The notes beneath the pieces are model-generated. The model worked only from the letters and a program-made list of their open reading frames with translations. It ran no database searches and was not told where the DNA came from. From an uncultured Desulfatiglans sp. (GTDB lineage Bacteria > Desulfobacterota > DSM-4660 > Desulfatiglandales > Desulfatiglandaceae), in contig LR026961.1 in the NCBI GenBank assembly GCA_900498135.1, forward strand, positions 1,304,520-1,368,519: 64,000 bases of DNA, in the 5' to 3' direction. A program made the translations under genes and the position numbers. Positions 53,301 through 62,112 of the stretch are shown in pieces. Positions within the stretch are counted from its first letter, which is position 1. The number at the start of each line of letters is the position of its first letter.

Positions 53301-53918
53301 ATGGGCGACCTGTGGCTCCTCGGTATCGGCGCTTTTCTTCTCGGTTCCATTCCATTCGGCCGTTTAGTCGGTTACTTCGCCGGTCATATCGATGTGCGGA
53401 AGGCAGGCAGCGGGAACATCGGCGCAACCAACGTCGCCCGTCAATTGGGAATTGGATGGGGGCTCTTGACGCTTGTCCTCGATATGCTCAAAGGGTTTCT
53501 TCCCGTGGCCGCGGCACAGCGGCTGGTTTCGGGCGATGCGGCGGTGTATGCCGGCATCACGGTTGGGCTGGCAGCCCTTCTAGGGCATCAGTTTTCCGTA
53601 TTTCAACGGTTCGCCGGGGGCAAAGGCGTAGCAACCGCCCTTGGGGTCTTTCTGGCCCTTTCTCCGTTTGCCTGCTTGACAGGCCTCGGAATCTTCGTGC
53701 TTCTGGTCCTGAAATGGAGATACATCTCGCTCGGCTCTCTGGCTGCCACCGCTTCCGTACCTATCACCCTTCATCTGCAGCATTTTCACCTCTCGGTCGT
53801 GCTCGGAGCCGTCATTGGCGCAGCTTTGATCTTCTTTAGACATCGCCAGAACATCTTGAGGCTGATTCGCGGCCGTGAGCCGAAATGGGGGCAAAAGATC
53901 TCAGGCGAACTGCTGTAG
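53301..53918 (+). CDS. plsY: glycerol-3-phosphate acyltransferase PlsY
   Basis: A 205-residue integral membrane protein with about five transmembrane helices. It transfers an acyl group from acyl-phosphate to glycerol 3-phosphate, the first step of phospholipid synthesis. The three PlsY motifs are visible: LLGSIPFGRLVG, KAGSGNIGATNVAR and FAGGKGVATALG. The ATG at 53301 has GAGGGG upstream. Its 3' end overlaps the convergent parB gene by 18 bp. Confidence 0.96.
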   Translation: MGDLWLLGIGAFLLGSIPFGRLVGYFAGHIDVRKAGSGNIGATNVARQLGIGWGLLTLVLDMLKGFLPVAAAQRLVSGDAAVYAGITVGLAALLGHQFSVFQRFAGGKGVATALGVFLALSPFACLTGLGIFVLLVLKWRYISLGSLAATASVPITLHLQHFHLSVVLGAVIGAALIFFRHRQNILRLIRGREPKWGQKISGELL

Positions 53919-54737
53919 CAGACGGTCAAGTTCCTCATCGGAGTGGAAATGGATCACGATCCGCCCCTTTTTCCCCCGCCTCCTGATCTCGACCTGCGTA
54001 CCGAGGGAGCGCTTCAGATCATCCGACAAGGCACTCAGGTAAGGATCGCGAATGCCCAAGGCCGGGCGCTTCTTTCCAGTCTTCGCCATGTCTTCGAGCT
54101 GCCGGACGGAAAGACCCTTCTGGATCGCTCGATCTCTCAGCGCAAGCTGGCGTGCGGGGTCTTTGATCCCGGCCAGGACCCGGGCATGCCCCATCGAAAG
54201 TGAGCCGTCGATGACATCCCTCTGAATGGACTGCGGCAGGTTGAGAAGCCGTAGCAGGTTCGTGATCGAGGTCCTATCCTTCCCCAGCCGCTTGGCCAGA
54301 GCTTCCTGGGTAAGCCCGGTCTCTTCGAGCAGGCGTTTGCAGGCCAGGGCCTCTTCAATGGCATTCAGATCCTTGCGGTGGATGTTTTCGATCAAGGCGA
54401 GCTGCAGGGCCTCGGCCCCGCTGACGTCCCGAATGACAACCGGCACCCGGTCGAGCCCAGCCCGTTGCGCCGCCCGCCATCGTCTCTCGCCGGCAATCAA
54501 TTGATAACCCTGATCCGTTTTTGTCACCAGCAGAGGGGTCAAGATCCCATTTTCGCGCACGGATTCGGCCATAGACTGGAGTTCCGGTTCGGAAAATGCC
54601 TGGCGTGGCTGATAGGGGCTCGGCTCGATAGCGGCAATCGGGCACAGAAAAAAGTGCTGCCCTCGGCCGCCTTCGAGGTTCTCGGCCTCCGGTATGAGGG
54701 CCGCCAATCCCTTACCGAGCGCCTTTCTTTTTACCAT
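53901..54737 (-). CDS. parB: chromosome-partitioning protein ParB
   Basis: A 278-residue ParB/Spo0J CTPase. The N-terminus has the KALGKGLAALIPE start, then PYQPRQAF, the GERRWRAAQRAGL CTP-binding motif and ALIENIHRKDLNAIEEALA. A helix-turn-helix (LTQEALAKRLGKDRTSITNL) reads parS. The C-terminus dimerises. It overlaps the 3' end of parA by 26 nt. ParB spreads from parS and loads SMC, which is encoded in the same window. Confidence 0.97.
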   Translation of the reverse strand: MVKRKALGKGLAALIPEAENLEGGRGQHFFLCPIAAIEPSPYQPRQAFSEPELQSMAESVRENGILTPLLVTKTDQGYQLIAGERRWRAAQRAGLDRVPVVIRDVSGAEALQLALIENIHRKDLNAIEEALACKRLLEETGLTQEALAKRLGKDRTSITNLLRLLNLPQSIQRDVIDGSLSMGHARVLAGIKDPARQLALRDRAIQKGLSVRQLEDMAKTGKKRPALGIRDPYLSALSDDLKRSLGTQVEIRRRGKKGRIVIHFHSDEELDRLLQQFA

Positions 54738-55506
54738 TGTCGCCGATTCCTTTCTGGATCAGTTCCTTTGCAAGTTCGAGATAGCTCTGGGCCCCTTTAC
54801 ATCGAATATCATACAGGAGAATAGGCTTGCCGTGGCTCGGGGCCTCACTCAAACGGACATTGCGGGGAATCACGGTCTGCAGGACGCTCGCCCCGAAATG
54901 GTCTCTGACCTCCCCAGCGACCTGCTGGGAAAGGTTATTCCGCTGATCGTACATGGTCAACAAGATCCCGGCGATCGCAAGGGTGGGATTCAGCGTCTGT
55001 TTCACGGCCCGTATGGTGTGCAGAAGCTGGGAAAGTCCTTCGAGGGCATAATATTCGCACTGCAACGGGACCAGCACCGCGTCGGCTGCGGTCAAGGCAT
55101 TGACGGTCAGATACCCCAGTGACGGCGGGCAGTCGAGAAAGATATAATCGAAATCGCCACGGACCAGGGAAAGCCTCTCCCGCAGGCGGTATTCCTTATC
55201 GGGCATCGCAGCGATCTCGACCTCCACGCCGATGAGAAGGCTGGTGGCTGCCACCAGATGGAGCTTCGGCATTCCGGTGGCCTTGACGACATCCTCCGTA
55301 CTCCCCGCCTCCGTGAGGAGATCGTAAAGCCCCTTTTCCATCTGCCTTCTGTCCAATCCCAGTCCGGTGGTGGCGTTCCCCTGCGGATCGCAGTCGATCA
55401 GGAGGCACGTTTTGTCGACTGCAGCCAGGGACGCGGAAAGGTTGACGGCCGTGGTCGTCTTTCCTACCCCGCCCTTCTGGTTGACAATGGCGATGACCAC
55501 TCCCAT
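54712..55506 (-). CDS. parA: chromosome-partitioning ATPase ParA (Soj)
   Basis: A 264-residue MinD/ParA ATPase. The deviant Walker A is NQKGGVGKTTTAVNLSASLA near the N-terminus. LIDCDPQGNATTGLG and FLDCPPSLGYLTVNAL follow (switch and Walker B). Length matches chromosomal Soj-type ParA without an extra N-terminal HTH. It moves origins together with ParB, and a parS-like palindrome lies 138 bp upstream. Confidence 0.97.
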   Translation of the reverse strand: MGVVIAIVNQKGGVGKTTTAVNLSASLAAVDKTCLLIDCDPQGNATTGLGLDRRQMEKGLYDLLTEAGSTEDVVKATGMPKLHLVAATSLLIGVEVEIAAMPDKEYRLRERLSLVRGDFDYIFLDCPPSLGYLTVNALTAADAVLVPLQCEYYALEGLSQLLHTIRAVKQTLNPTLAIAGILLTMYDQRNNLSQQVAGEVRDHFGASVLQTVIPRNVRLSEAPSHGKPILLYDIRCKGAQSYLELAKELIQKGIGDNGKKKGAR

Positions 55507-55643
55507 GTCTGCCTGCCTTTCTGCATAGCATCACTCCATTCCGGCCTTGTCCAAACACAGGTAAACAGGTGAGTGTTTCATGGCCGGCTTCGAGGCCTTA
55601 TGGTTTGATAACACAAACCGATTTCGTTGAAAAGGCCAAAGCC

Positions 55644-55659
55644 GGTTTCACGTGAAACT
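55644..55659. promoter_or_regulatory. parS-like ParB-binding site next to parAB
   Basis: GGTTTCACGTGAAACT contains the full 14-bp palindromic core GTTTCACGTGAAAC of consensus parS, with only the outermost pair changed. It lies between parA and hypE. Confidence 0.85.
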
Positions 55660-55738
55660 ACCGCCTCCCGCGTCGTTTACACCAAAATGGAACGGGGTGG
55701 CAAGCGGCGGAAAACCGTGTTTGCCCCGGGCTTGCTTC

Positions 55739-55768
55739 TTGACACGCAGCATGGGTGGCGCGTATGGT
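55739..55768 (+). promoter_or_regulatory. candidate promoter of hypE
   Basis: TTGACA (55739-55744) and TATGGT (55763-55768) are 18 nt apart, about 250 bp before the hypE start. The region between is partly AT-rich and holds no recognised gene. Confidence 0.45.
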
Positions 55769-56023
55769 ACACCATTCTCGGAAGGAGATCTTATCACCGA
55801 TCTTCAACCAGGTTGCACGCTCTGTATTGAAAGCCGGGATGCCGAATTATTTATTTTAATATCAAATAGTTACTGCGATCAACCCAAATGTGGAAGAATT
55901 CCCCCAACCAGTAAACCGTTTGAACGCCGCCCCCCGCAGGACGGATACGTATTCGAAGCGGCATGCACCCCCAGACCGGCTCTCACCATCGCCGGCGCCC
56001 CCTCTATCGCGACGGAGAAACGC

Positions 56024-57037
56024 ATGGGATCGAACCATCATATTCTGCTCGACCACGGAAGCGGCGGAGAGGCATCGCAACGCTTTGTCCAGGAATTCGT
56101 CCTGAAATTTCTGTCCAACCCTTTTCTGGAAAAAATGGATGACAGCGCGGAACTGATCATCGAAGGCGAAAGATGGGCATTTACGACCGACTCCTACGTG
56201 GTCGATCCGATCTTTTTCCCGGGGGGGGATATCGGCTCATTATCGGTCAACGGAACCGTCAATGACCTTTCTATGCAAGGGGCCCGGCCGCTTTTTCTCA
56301 CGCTGGCTTTCATCCTCGAGGAAGGTCTTCCTATGGACCAGCTTTCGGCAATCCTCGAAAGCATCGCAAGGACGGCCGACCTCGCGGAAGTCAAGATCGT
56401 CGCCGGCGACACAAAGGTGGTGCCCAGGGGTCATGCTGACAAGATCTTTATCAACACCGCCGGTCTAGGCCTGATTCCCCCAGACATCCACGTCGGCGTG
56501 GAAAACGCCCGACCCGGAGACTATGTCCTCGTAAGCGGTTCGATCGGGGATCACGGGCTCACCATCCTGATGCAGCGCGAAGGGCTTCGCCTCCAAACAC
56601 CGCTCAGAAGCGATTCCGCTCCCCTCAACAAGCTGGTGGAGGCCATCTCTCCGCTCGGCCCAAAACTCCATGTACTGCGCGATCCGACCCGCGGCGGTGT
56701 CGCGACGGCCCTGAATGAGATCGCACAGCGCTCTGCTGCCGGTATCCGGCTGCACGAGGACGCACTCCCTTTTAAATCGGGTGTCCTTTCAGCCGCGGAA
56801 ATCCTGGGGATCGATCCGCTCTATGCCGCAAACGAAGGAATCGCCCTTGTCATAGCGGCACCCGATGCCGCCGATGCCGCCCTTGCATCCCTCCGCCTGC
56901 TTCCCGAAGGCCGCGACGCCCGTTTGATCGGGGAGGTGACGGATGAATTGCCCGGCAAGGTTCTCCTGCAGACCCGGGTTGGAGGCACTCGTATCCTACC
57001 TATGCTGAGCGGCCAACAACTCCCTCGCATCTGCTGA
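56024..57037 (+). CDS. hypE: hydrogenase maturation protein HypE
   Basis: A 337-residue AIR-synthase-like enzyme that dehydrates a thiocarboxamide on its C-terminal cysteine to form the cyanide ligands of [NiFe]-hydrogenase. LLDHGSGGEASQRFVQEF, VNGTVNDLSMQGARPLF, IVAGDTKVVPRGH and RDPTRGGVATALNEIA are family motifs, and the protein ends in the required PRIC. ATG 56024 follows GGAG; an in-frame ORF from 55652 is longer but unsupported. No other hyp or hydrogenase gene is present. It overlaps the convergent ddl gene by 42 bp. Confidence 0.97.
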   Translation: MGSNHHILLDHGSGGEASQRFVQEFVLKFLSNPFLEKMDDSAELIIEGERWAFTTDSYVVDPIFFPGGDIGSLSVNGTVNDLSMQGARPLFLTLAFILEEGLPMDQLSAILESIARTADLAEVKIVAGDTKVVPRGHADKIFINTAGLGLIPPDIHVGVENARPGDYVLVSGSIGDHGLTILMQREGLRLQTPLRSDSAPLNKLVEAISPLGPKLHVLRDPTRGGVATALNEIAQRSAAGIRLHEDALPFKSGVLSAAEILGIDPLYAANEGIALVIAAPDAADAALASLRLLPEGRDARLIGEVTDELPGKVLLQTRVGGTRILPMLSGQQLPRIC

Positions 57038-57982
57038 TTCAAGGGCAATCCGCACAAGTCTGTCCAGCAAATCGCTCAAATTCAATCCGGCTGCCCGGGC
57101 CGCTAAAGGAAAAAGACTTCTTTGGGTCATGCCTGGCAGGGTGTTTGTTTCGAGAACAAAGAAGTCATCTCCCTGCAGGATCATATCGGTCCGGCTCCAC
57201 ACGCCGCAGTGAAGCGCCCGATGTGCTGTTTTCGCCGCAAGACAAAGCCGTTCGGCTGTGCTGTCCGGAAGAGCGGCCGGACAGATTTCTGAGGCGCCGC
57301 CGGGTGAGTATTTTGCGGCATAGTCGAAAAATCCGGCACCGGACCTCGAGACGATCTCGATCAACGGCAGCGTCTCGAGCGATCGGCCTCCGATTACGCA
57401 GCACGTGATCTCGCGCCCGTCCAGGAAGACCTCCGCCATGATCTCCTCTCCATGCTCGAAGGCCAGCTCAATCCCCTTCAGGACTTCTTTTTCGTCTCGG
57501 CACAATGACATCCCGATGCTCGACCCTTCCTCGACGGGTTTCACAACCAGGGGCAGCCCAAGCTTCTCGATAAGCTCCCCGACATGGACTGGTCTGTCTT
57601 TCGAGAGAACGCTGTATGGCGCAACTTTCAATCCCGCCCGGCAATACACATCTTTGGAAATCTGTTTATTCATCGAAACGGCGCTGCCTAAAACGCCTGA
57701 TCCCACCATGGGAATACCGAGGATCTCCACAAGCCCCTGCATGCAACCGTCTTCTCCCCTCTTCCCGTGTAACACACTGAACACAACATCAAAATTATCG
57801 GGGCTCCCGACCAGGGTTCGCAAATTCCGAGCCGGGTCGATTCTTTCGACGGCATATTTATCCCTGTCAAACGCCTCATACACCGCATCACCGCTTGCCA
57901 TCGACACTTCCCGCTCCCTTGACCAACCGCCAGCCAGTAAGGCCACTCGAATCTTTTGCATATTCTTAGGCTTAGCCCCCAT
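56996..57982 (-). CDS. ddl: D-alanine--D-alanine ligase
   Basis: A 328-residue ATP-grasp enzyme making the D-Ala-D-Ala dipeptide for peptidoglycan. VALLAGGWSREREVSMASGD, VFSVLHGKRGEDGCMQGLVE, LPLVVKPVEEGSSIGMSLC and LETNTLPGMTQRSLFPLAA are the expected motifs. AGAGGG lies 5 nt before the ATG at 57982; an internal ATG at 57961 is also possible. The 3' ends of ddl and hypE overlap on opposite strands. Confidence 0.97.
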   Translation of the reverse strand: MGAKPKNMQKIRVALLAGGWSREREVSMASGDAVYEAFDRDKYAVERIDPARNLRTLVGSPDNFDVVFSVLHGKRGEDGCMQGLVEILGIPMVGSGVLGSAVSMNKQISKDVYCRAGLKVAPYSVLSKDRPVHVGELIEKLGLPLVVKPVEEGSSIGMSLCRDEKEVLKGIELAFEHGEEIMAEVFLDGREITCCVIGGRSLETLPLIEIVSRSGAGFFDYAAKYSPGGASEICPAALPDSTAERLCLAAKTAHRALHCGVWSRTDMILQGDDFFVLETNTLPGMTQRSLFPLAARAAGLNLSDLLDRLVRIALESADARELLAAQHR

Positions 57983-58118
57983 TCACACCCTCTGTGCTCC
58001 AGTCCACGAAATGGACCTCAAATAAAGAATAACCGCCTCTAGCCTGCAATCCGCATGCACCCGCCAATCGTCCTGCAATAACAAGTCTCAATCCGGAAGT
58101 GATTTTCCGGTAGGACCC

Positions 58119-58262
58119 AGTTTCCAAGCCGGAAATGGTCTTTTTGGTCAATCTCGGCGTCAATCTGCACGTTTGCTTGTGCGGCGACCACCAGGTCACC
58201 TCCGTGCAAACGCTTGATTTCCTTTCTATTGGCCAAAAATCCTCATTTCCGGCTTGGAAATT
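58119..58262 (-). repeat. dispersed foldback repeat, copy E (no module)
   Basis: A short form like C2. The termini AGTTTCCAAGCCGGAAATG (58119-58137) and CATTTCCGGCTTGGAAATT (58244-58262) are inverted repeats with one mismatch. The interior has the GGTCAATCTCGGCGTCAATC arm and the GGAGGTGACC TGGT GGTCGCCGC hairpin on the minus strand. The termini carry AAGCC where C2 has CATCC, changed on both sides together. A further terminus fragment lies at 58091-58110. Confidence 0.8.
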
Positions 58263-59211
58263 AACTACGACAGCCTTTCCGATATCGAGGCAGAAAGACC
58301 TGAAAGACCTTCTCCACCCCCCGGCATCCATCCTTGCGCGCTGGCAGATCCGTCAAGCCAGCCGGAATGATCAGACGCCGCTCACGTCCTGCCGCACAAT
58401 CCTCCCGCCACGAGCAGCCTGCTCATCAGAGCCATCTCTCCCCTATGGGCCCGTTTTCAAACGGGAAGAACACATTTTCCTCACTACCTTCGCATACTCG
58501 GCCCCGCCCCGCACGGGTCGGCTCCGCTTCAGTCCCTGCCAAGAAAATCCATCGCTTCTGCATAGGCCAGGGTTAGCCCGGAACACAAGCAGAAGCGCGG
58601 GTCGACGCAACGATCGCAAAAAGGAACCTTTTCCGACGAATTTTGAATATAACATTCCATACACAAAGTGCGGAAAAATTTTAGAATAACTTTCCATTTT
58701 CATTTCAACCTATTAATGAAAGGCCTGCTCGCCCCCGGTCCATGGATGCCGCGTGTTCGACCCCCTTGCCTCCAAGGTCAGCACCACCAACCTCACCGCT
58801 ACCGTCTTCATGACGGGGGAACCCTTCCTATCGGTCAAATCCTGCCCTCAAAAGGAGGCCCGCGTGTCTAGAGCCGACGTGAGCCAGGATTCTCTTTCAG
58901 CTTTTTGGAGACCAAGCACCCATTTTCCCAGATCCTTGGACATGCGTCCAGAATTGCGAACCGTAAAAAAAGAAATTCGAAGAAAAGCAAAGAAAACCAA
59001 AGAAAAATGAAGTTCTAAAATGTGAAAAATTGGATCAACAAACCTGAACAATACGCTAACGAATTGATTTTACATAATTATCACAAAACCAGATTTCCCC
59101 TTCTGAACCGGCCAGTTACCACGTTTGCCGGAAATTCTTCTATAGAAAAGGGAGGGTTACTTTTTGTTCAAAACAGTAGATATCATAAATCCTCTCCGGC
59201 TCCGACATCCT

Positions 59212-59240
59212 TTGACAGGCGGGCCGGTTTCTTCTAGAAC
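59212..59240 (+). promoter_or_regulatory. promoter of dnaA
   Basis: A perfect TTGACA (59212-59217) and TAGAAC (59235-59240) are separated by 17 nt. The predicted start is about 70 nt before the dnaA ATG. Confidence 0.5.
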
Positions 59241-59317
59241 TGTCCCCACGCTTTCGATTGTCATCGTTATCTCACCTCTTGAATATTCCAAAACATTTTA
59301 CTTTCCGGGAGTAGCGC

Positions 59318-60670
59318 ATGAAGTCCACTTGGGAGGAGGTCAAGAATCTGCTCAAATCTGAACTTCCAAATAACCATTTTACCCTCTGGATCAATCCGCT
59401 TACTTGTTTGAACCACCATGCCACGCAACTGGTCCTTGGTTGCCCAAACAAGTTTTCCCGAAAATGGGTGAGCGAAAATTATCTTCCGCTCATACAGAAG
59501 AAGTTTCATGAAATCGGGGGAGCAATACCTGAGATCCAGCTTCGCGTGCAACCAGCCGGAACCTGCTCAACTCCCGGAAAAACCGAAGACGAACCCCTGC
59601 AACTCCCATTGCCAGCTATCGGGCTTCCCACCGGTCCAAAGCCACTCAATCGTCTGGGTGATTTTACCTTTGATTCTTTCGTAGTCGGTCCCTGTAACGA
59701 GTTTGCTTACTCCGCTTCGAAAGCCATGTCCTTGAACGAGCGCTGGGATTACCACTCCCTTCTGATGCTGGCTAATACCGGCCTGGGTAAAACGCACCTC
59801 GCCAAGGCGGTCGGATGTCAGCTCCTCCGAGGGAATCCGGGTCTGCGCGTCAACTATGTCACTGCCGAAGACTTCACGAACGAGATGGTTGTGGCATTGA
59901 AAAACAATCAGATCGATCAATTCAAACAGAAATATCGCCGCAGCTGTGATGTTTTACTGCTCGAAGAGATTCATTTTCTTGGTGGAAAGGAGAAAACTCA
60001 GGCGGAATTGGGTCACACCTTGGATGCTCTTGCAAACGACAAAAAGAAAATCATCTTCACCAGCGCCATGCCCCCTAAAGATATCCCCAGCATGTCGAAA
60101 GAGCTGTCCTCGCGCCTGACCTCAGGGCTTGTCACGACCATCGGACGCCCCGATTTCGAAACGCGCACAAGAATTCTCACCAGAAAAGCCGACCAACATC
60201 GCCTCAACCTTGACAGAGAAATCATAAATATGTTGGCAGATGCGTTGAAAAGGGACATACGGCAGATGGAAAGCGCCCTTAAGTGTATTAGGGCAAGATC
60301 AGAATTGCTCAATGTCAAGATTGACCGGCAACTTGTTCGCGATATTCTTTCATCACTGGTTACAATAAACCGATCCTTGACTTCTCAAGATATAGAACAG
60401 ATGGTATGTCAGTATTATAAAATAGACTCTGAAATGTTGCAGTCTAAATCGCGGAAAAAGGTTTTTGCATTTCCACGAAATGTTTATGCGTATCTCTGTA
60501 GGAAATTTACTGATGAAACCCTTGAATGTATTTCAAAACGGATCAACCGCAGCCACTCCACAGTCCTTTACGCTTCGGAGCTGATAGAGAAAAAAATGAA
60601 AACCGATAACGCCATTCGAAAGCAGATTGGCTTTATCAGCGAAAGACTCGAAGAGCTTATTAAATCGTGA
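59318..60670 (+). CDS. dnaA: chromosomal replication initiator DnaA with divergent Walker B
   Basis: A 450-residue DnaA. Domain I is about 1-70, a linker follows, and the AAA+ domain starts near 113. Walker A is ANTGLGKTHL (152-161). Walker B reads DVLLLEEIHF (211-220), where DnaA usually has DDIQF, so both acidic residues are glutamate. SSRLTSGL holds the sensor/arginine-finger region. The C-terminal helix-turn-helix has INRSHSTVLYA, the DnaA-box-binding signature. Spacing and length are normal. It lies in an AT-richer stretch. dnaN does not follow. Confidence 0.95.
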   Translation: MKSTWEEVKNLLKSELPNNHFTLWINPLTCLNHHATQLVLGCPNKFSRKWVSENYLPLIQKKFHEIGGAIPEIQLRVQPAGTCSTPGKTEDEPLQLPLPAIGLPTGPKPLNRLGDFTFDSFVVGPCNEFAYSASKAMSLNERWDYHSLLMLANTGLGKTHLAKAVGCQLLRGNPGLRVNYVTAEDFTNEMVVALKNNQIDQFKQKYRRSCDVLLLEEIHFLGGKEKTQAELGHTLDALANDKKKIIFTSAMPPKDIPSMSKELSSRLTSGLVTTIGRPDFETRTRILTRKADQHRLNLDREIINMLADALKRDIRQMESALKCIRARSELLNVKIDRQLVRDILSSLVTINRSLTSQDIEQMVCQYYKIDSEMLQSKSRKKVFAFPRNVYAYLCRKFTDETLECISKRINRSHSTVLYASELIEKKMKTDNAIRKQIGFISERLEELIKS

Positions 60671-60948
60671 ACCGTTCAGCCGTTATTAAATATTCCTTGG
60701 CGCTCCTCACAGGTGCATTGTCTTTTGCTTTGCTGTACCTACTTACCCTATCTGTTATCTCCATTTGGTATGGCATCGTACAAATAAATCGATCGGGATA
60801 CTGGCTGCCAATAGTTGCCGGAATAGTGGGTATATTCATCTTTACAGCACTGTTGTCCGCCCTTTTCTTCCGTTTCATCAATAAGTTTCGCACATCACGG
60901 GCCGCTTCGCCCTTTTCTTCCGATCCGTTTTCTACCGAGCGGAATTGA
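60667..60948 (+). CDS. small two-helix membrane protein coupled to dnaA
   Basis: A 93-residue protein starting at GTG within the dnaA stop region (GTGA overlap). Two transmembrane segments are visible: about residues 8-33 (YSLALLTGALSFALLYLLTL) and 46-68 (LPIVAGIVGIFIFTALLSAL). A short basic and serine-rich tail follows. No family is recognised. Overlap with dnaA suggests translational coupling, so it may connect replication initiation with the membrane, but this is speculative. Confidence 0.65.
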   Translation: MNRSAVIKYSLALLTGALSFALLYLLTLSVISIWYGIVQINRSGYWLPIVAGIVGIFIFTALLSALFFRFINKFRTSRAASPFSSDPFSTERN

Positions 60949-60954
60949 TCACCC

Positions 60955-61137
60955 TTAAATGAATTCTTCTTCGTAAAACTTTCTTAAAGACTCTTCATCT
61001 TTAGGAGATAAATTAAATCTCATGGACGCCTCCTGGATCAACTTGGCCAAAGATCTCCCAGGTTCGGTCTTGAGAACTTCCGAAATCCATTTCACTGCTT
61101 GCCTTACATCTTCCCCTTTCAATTGAATGGTAGACAT
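60955..61137 (-). CDS. small conserved hypothetical protein
   Basis: A 60-residue, charged, mostly helical protein. GGGGGGAAGAAC precedes the ATG at 61137, a good ribosome site. The segments DVRQAVKWISEVLKTEP and LIQEASMRFNLSPKDEESLR look like two helices. No family is recognised. It converges on the small membrane protein gene. Confidence 0.6.
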   Translation of the reverse strand: MSTIQLKGEDVRQAVKWISEVLKTEPGRSLAKLIQEASMRFNLSPKDEESLRKFYEEEFI

Positions 61138-61293
61138 GTTCTTCCCCCCGATATCCAATAAAAATGTTTAGAGACTGGCGATATCTTCGAAATCTGCCTT
61201 TTTTGCGGACGAGCTTAACGCGTCCCTGATCCCATAGCACTCAAGATTTACAGCAACAGGGACAAATAAGCGTCTTTTCGGGCAAGGATCCAT

Positions 61294-62112
61294 TTACATT
61301 CGTAAGGATACATCTCCAGCAAAAACAGGCTCTTCTGTTCCATTTGAACGCTGAATCAACAGAGCCCCATCTTTTCTCAAGCCTGTAACAGTGCATTCGA
61401 ACTCAACGCCATCCCCAATTACAAGCACCCGCTTACCCAAAAGGATGAAGCGGCTAAGCCAGGCCTCTTCTATAGGGCGCCGCTTTCCACATTCCAGAAA
61501 CGAAAATTGACGTTCGAATCCCTGCAGAATCTCTCCAAGCAGATCTTCACGCTTTATACATTCGCGCACTTCGCGGCTGACACTGGTCACCGGGTAGGGC
61601 ATTTCTTTGTCCTTCTGCGGATTCCAGTTCACATTGAGGCCGAGCCCCGAAACGATGTACCGTGTCAAACTTCCGTCAAAGCGCGCCTCGGTGAGAATCC
61701 CGCCGACCTTCTTGCCCTCGAGGAAGATATCGTTGGGCCATTTGATCATGCCCGCCAAACCCGACACTGTCTCGAGGGCATAGCACACCGCCAATCCCAA
61801 ACAGGCAGTAACCCAAAACAGATCCTCTGCGCGAAAAGAGCTTCTGAGAAGAAGCGAAAAAATGAGGTTCTCGCACTTCGCCGCCTCCCAAACCCGGCCC
61901 CTCCGGCCGCGCCCCTCAGTCTGATATTCCGCCCAGACCAAGGTTCCATGGGGGGCATTCTCCTCTCCCATTTGCTTGGCCACCGCCTGTGTCGACGGCA
62001 CGCTCTCAAGCCAATGAAATTGTTTGTACAGGTTCGAGCGGCGAAGCTTTTCAAGCACCGCTCCGGCATCCAGCAGACTTTCAGATCCGATCTGGTTTTC
62101 CTGCACCTTCAA
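61294..62112 (-). CDS. birA: biotin--[acetyl-CoA-carboxylase] ligase
   Basis: A 272-residue class I biotin protein ligase without the N-terminal DNA-binding domain of E. coli BirA, so it is not expected to act as a repressor. EGRGRRGRVWEAA is the biotinyl-AMP loop, and IKWPNDIFLEGKKVGGILTE the catalytic lysine region. The C-terminal SH3-like cap is present (FECTVTGLRKDGALLIQ). Its start overlaps the gpsA stop by 4 nt. Confidence 0.96.
   Translation of the reverse strand: MKVQENQIGSESLLDAGAVLEKLRRSNLYKQFHWLESVPSTQAVAKQMGEENAPHGTLVWAEYQTEGRGRRGRVWEAAKCENLIFSLLLRSSFRAEDLFWVTACLGLAVCYALETVSGLAGMIKWPNDIFLEGKKVGGILTEARFDGSLTRYIVSGLGLNVNWNPQKDKEMPYPVTSVSREVRECIKREDLLGEILQGFERQFSFLECGKRRPIEEAWLSRFILLGKRVLVIGDGVEFECTVTGLRKDGALLIQRSNGTEEPVFAGDVSLRM

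Larger units (their letters stand above)
57983..59317. other. long non-coding region before dnaA, candidate oriC
   Basis: About 1.3 kb without a supportable gene; small ORFs lack ribosome sites and family motifs. It holds repeat copy E, two AT-rich stretches (58620-58720 and 58960-59300), one DnaA-box-like TTTTTCACA (minus strand, 59021-59029; matches the relaxed TTWTNCACA) and the dnaA promoter. A long gap, AT-rich DNA and dnaA adjacency suggest an origin, but a cluster of good DnaA boxes is not visible. Confidence 0.3.

Noticed and set aside
58135-58689. A 184-codon ORF starting in repeat copy E, upstream of dnaA
   Set aside because: Its first third is repeat sequence. The rest has no motif and no ribosome site.
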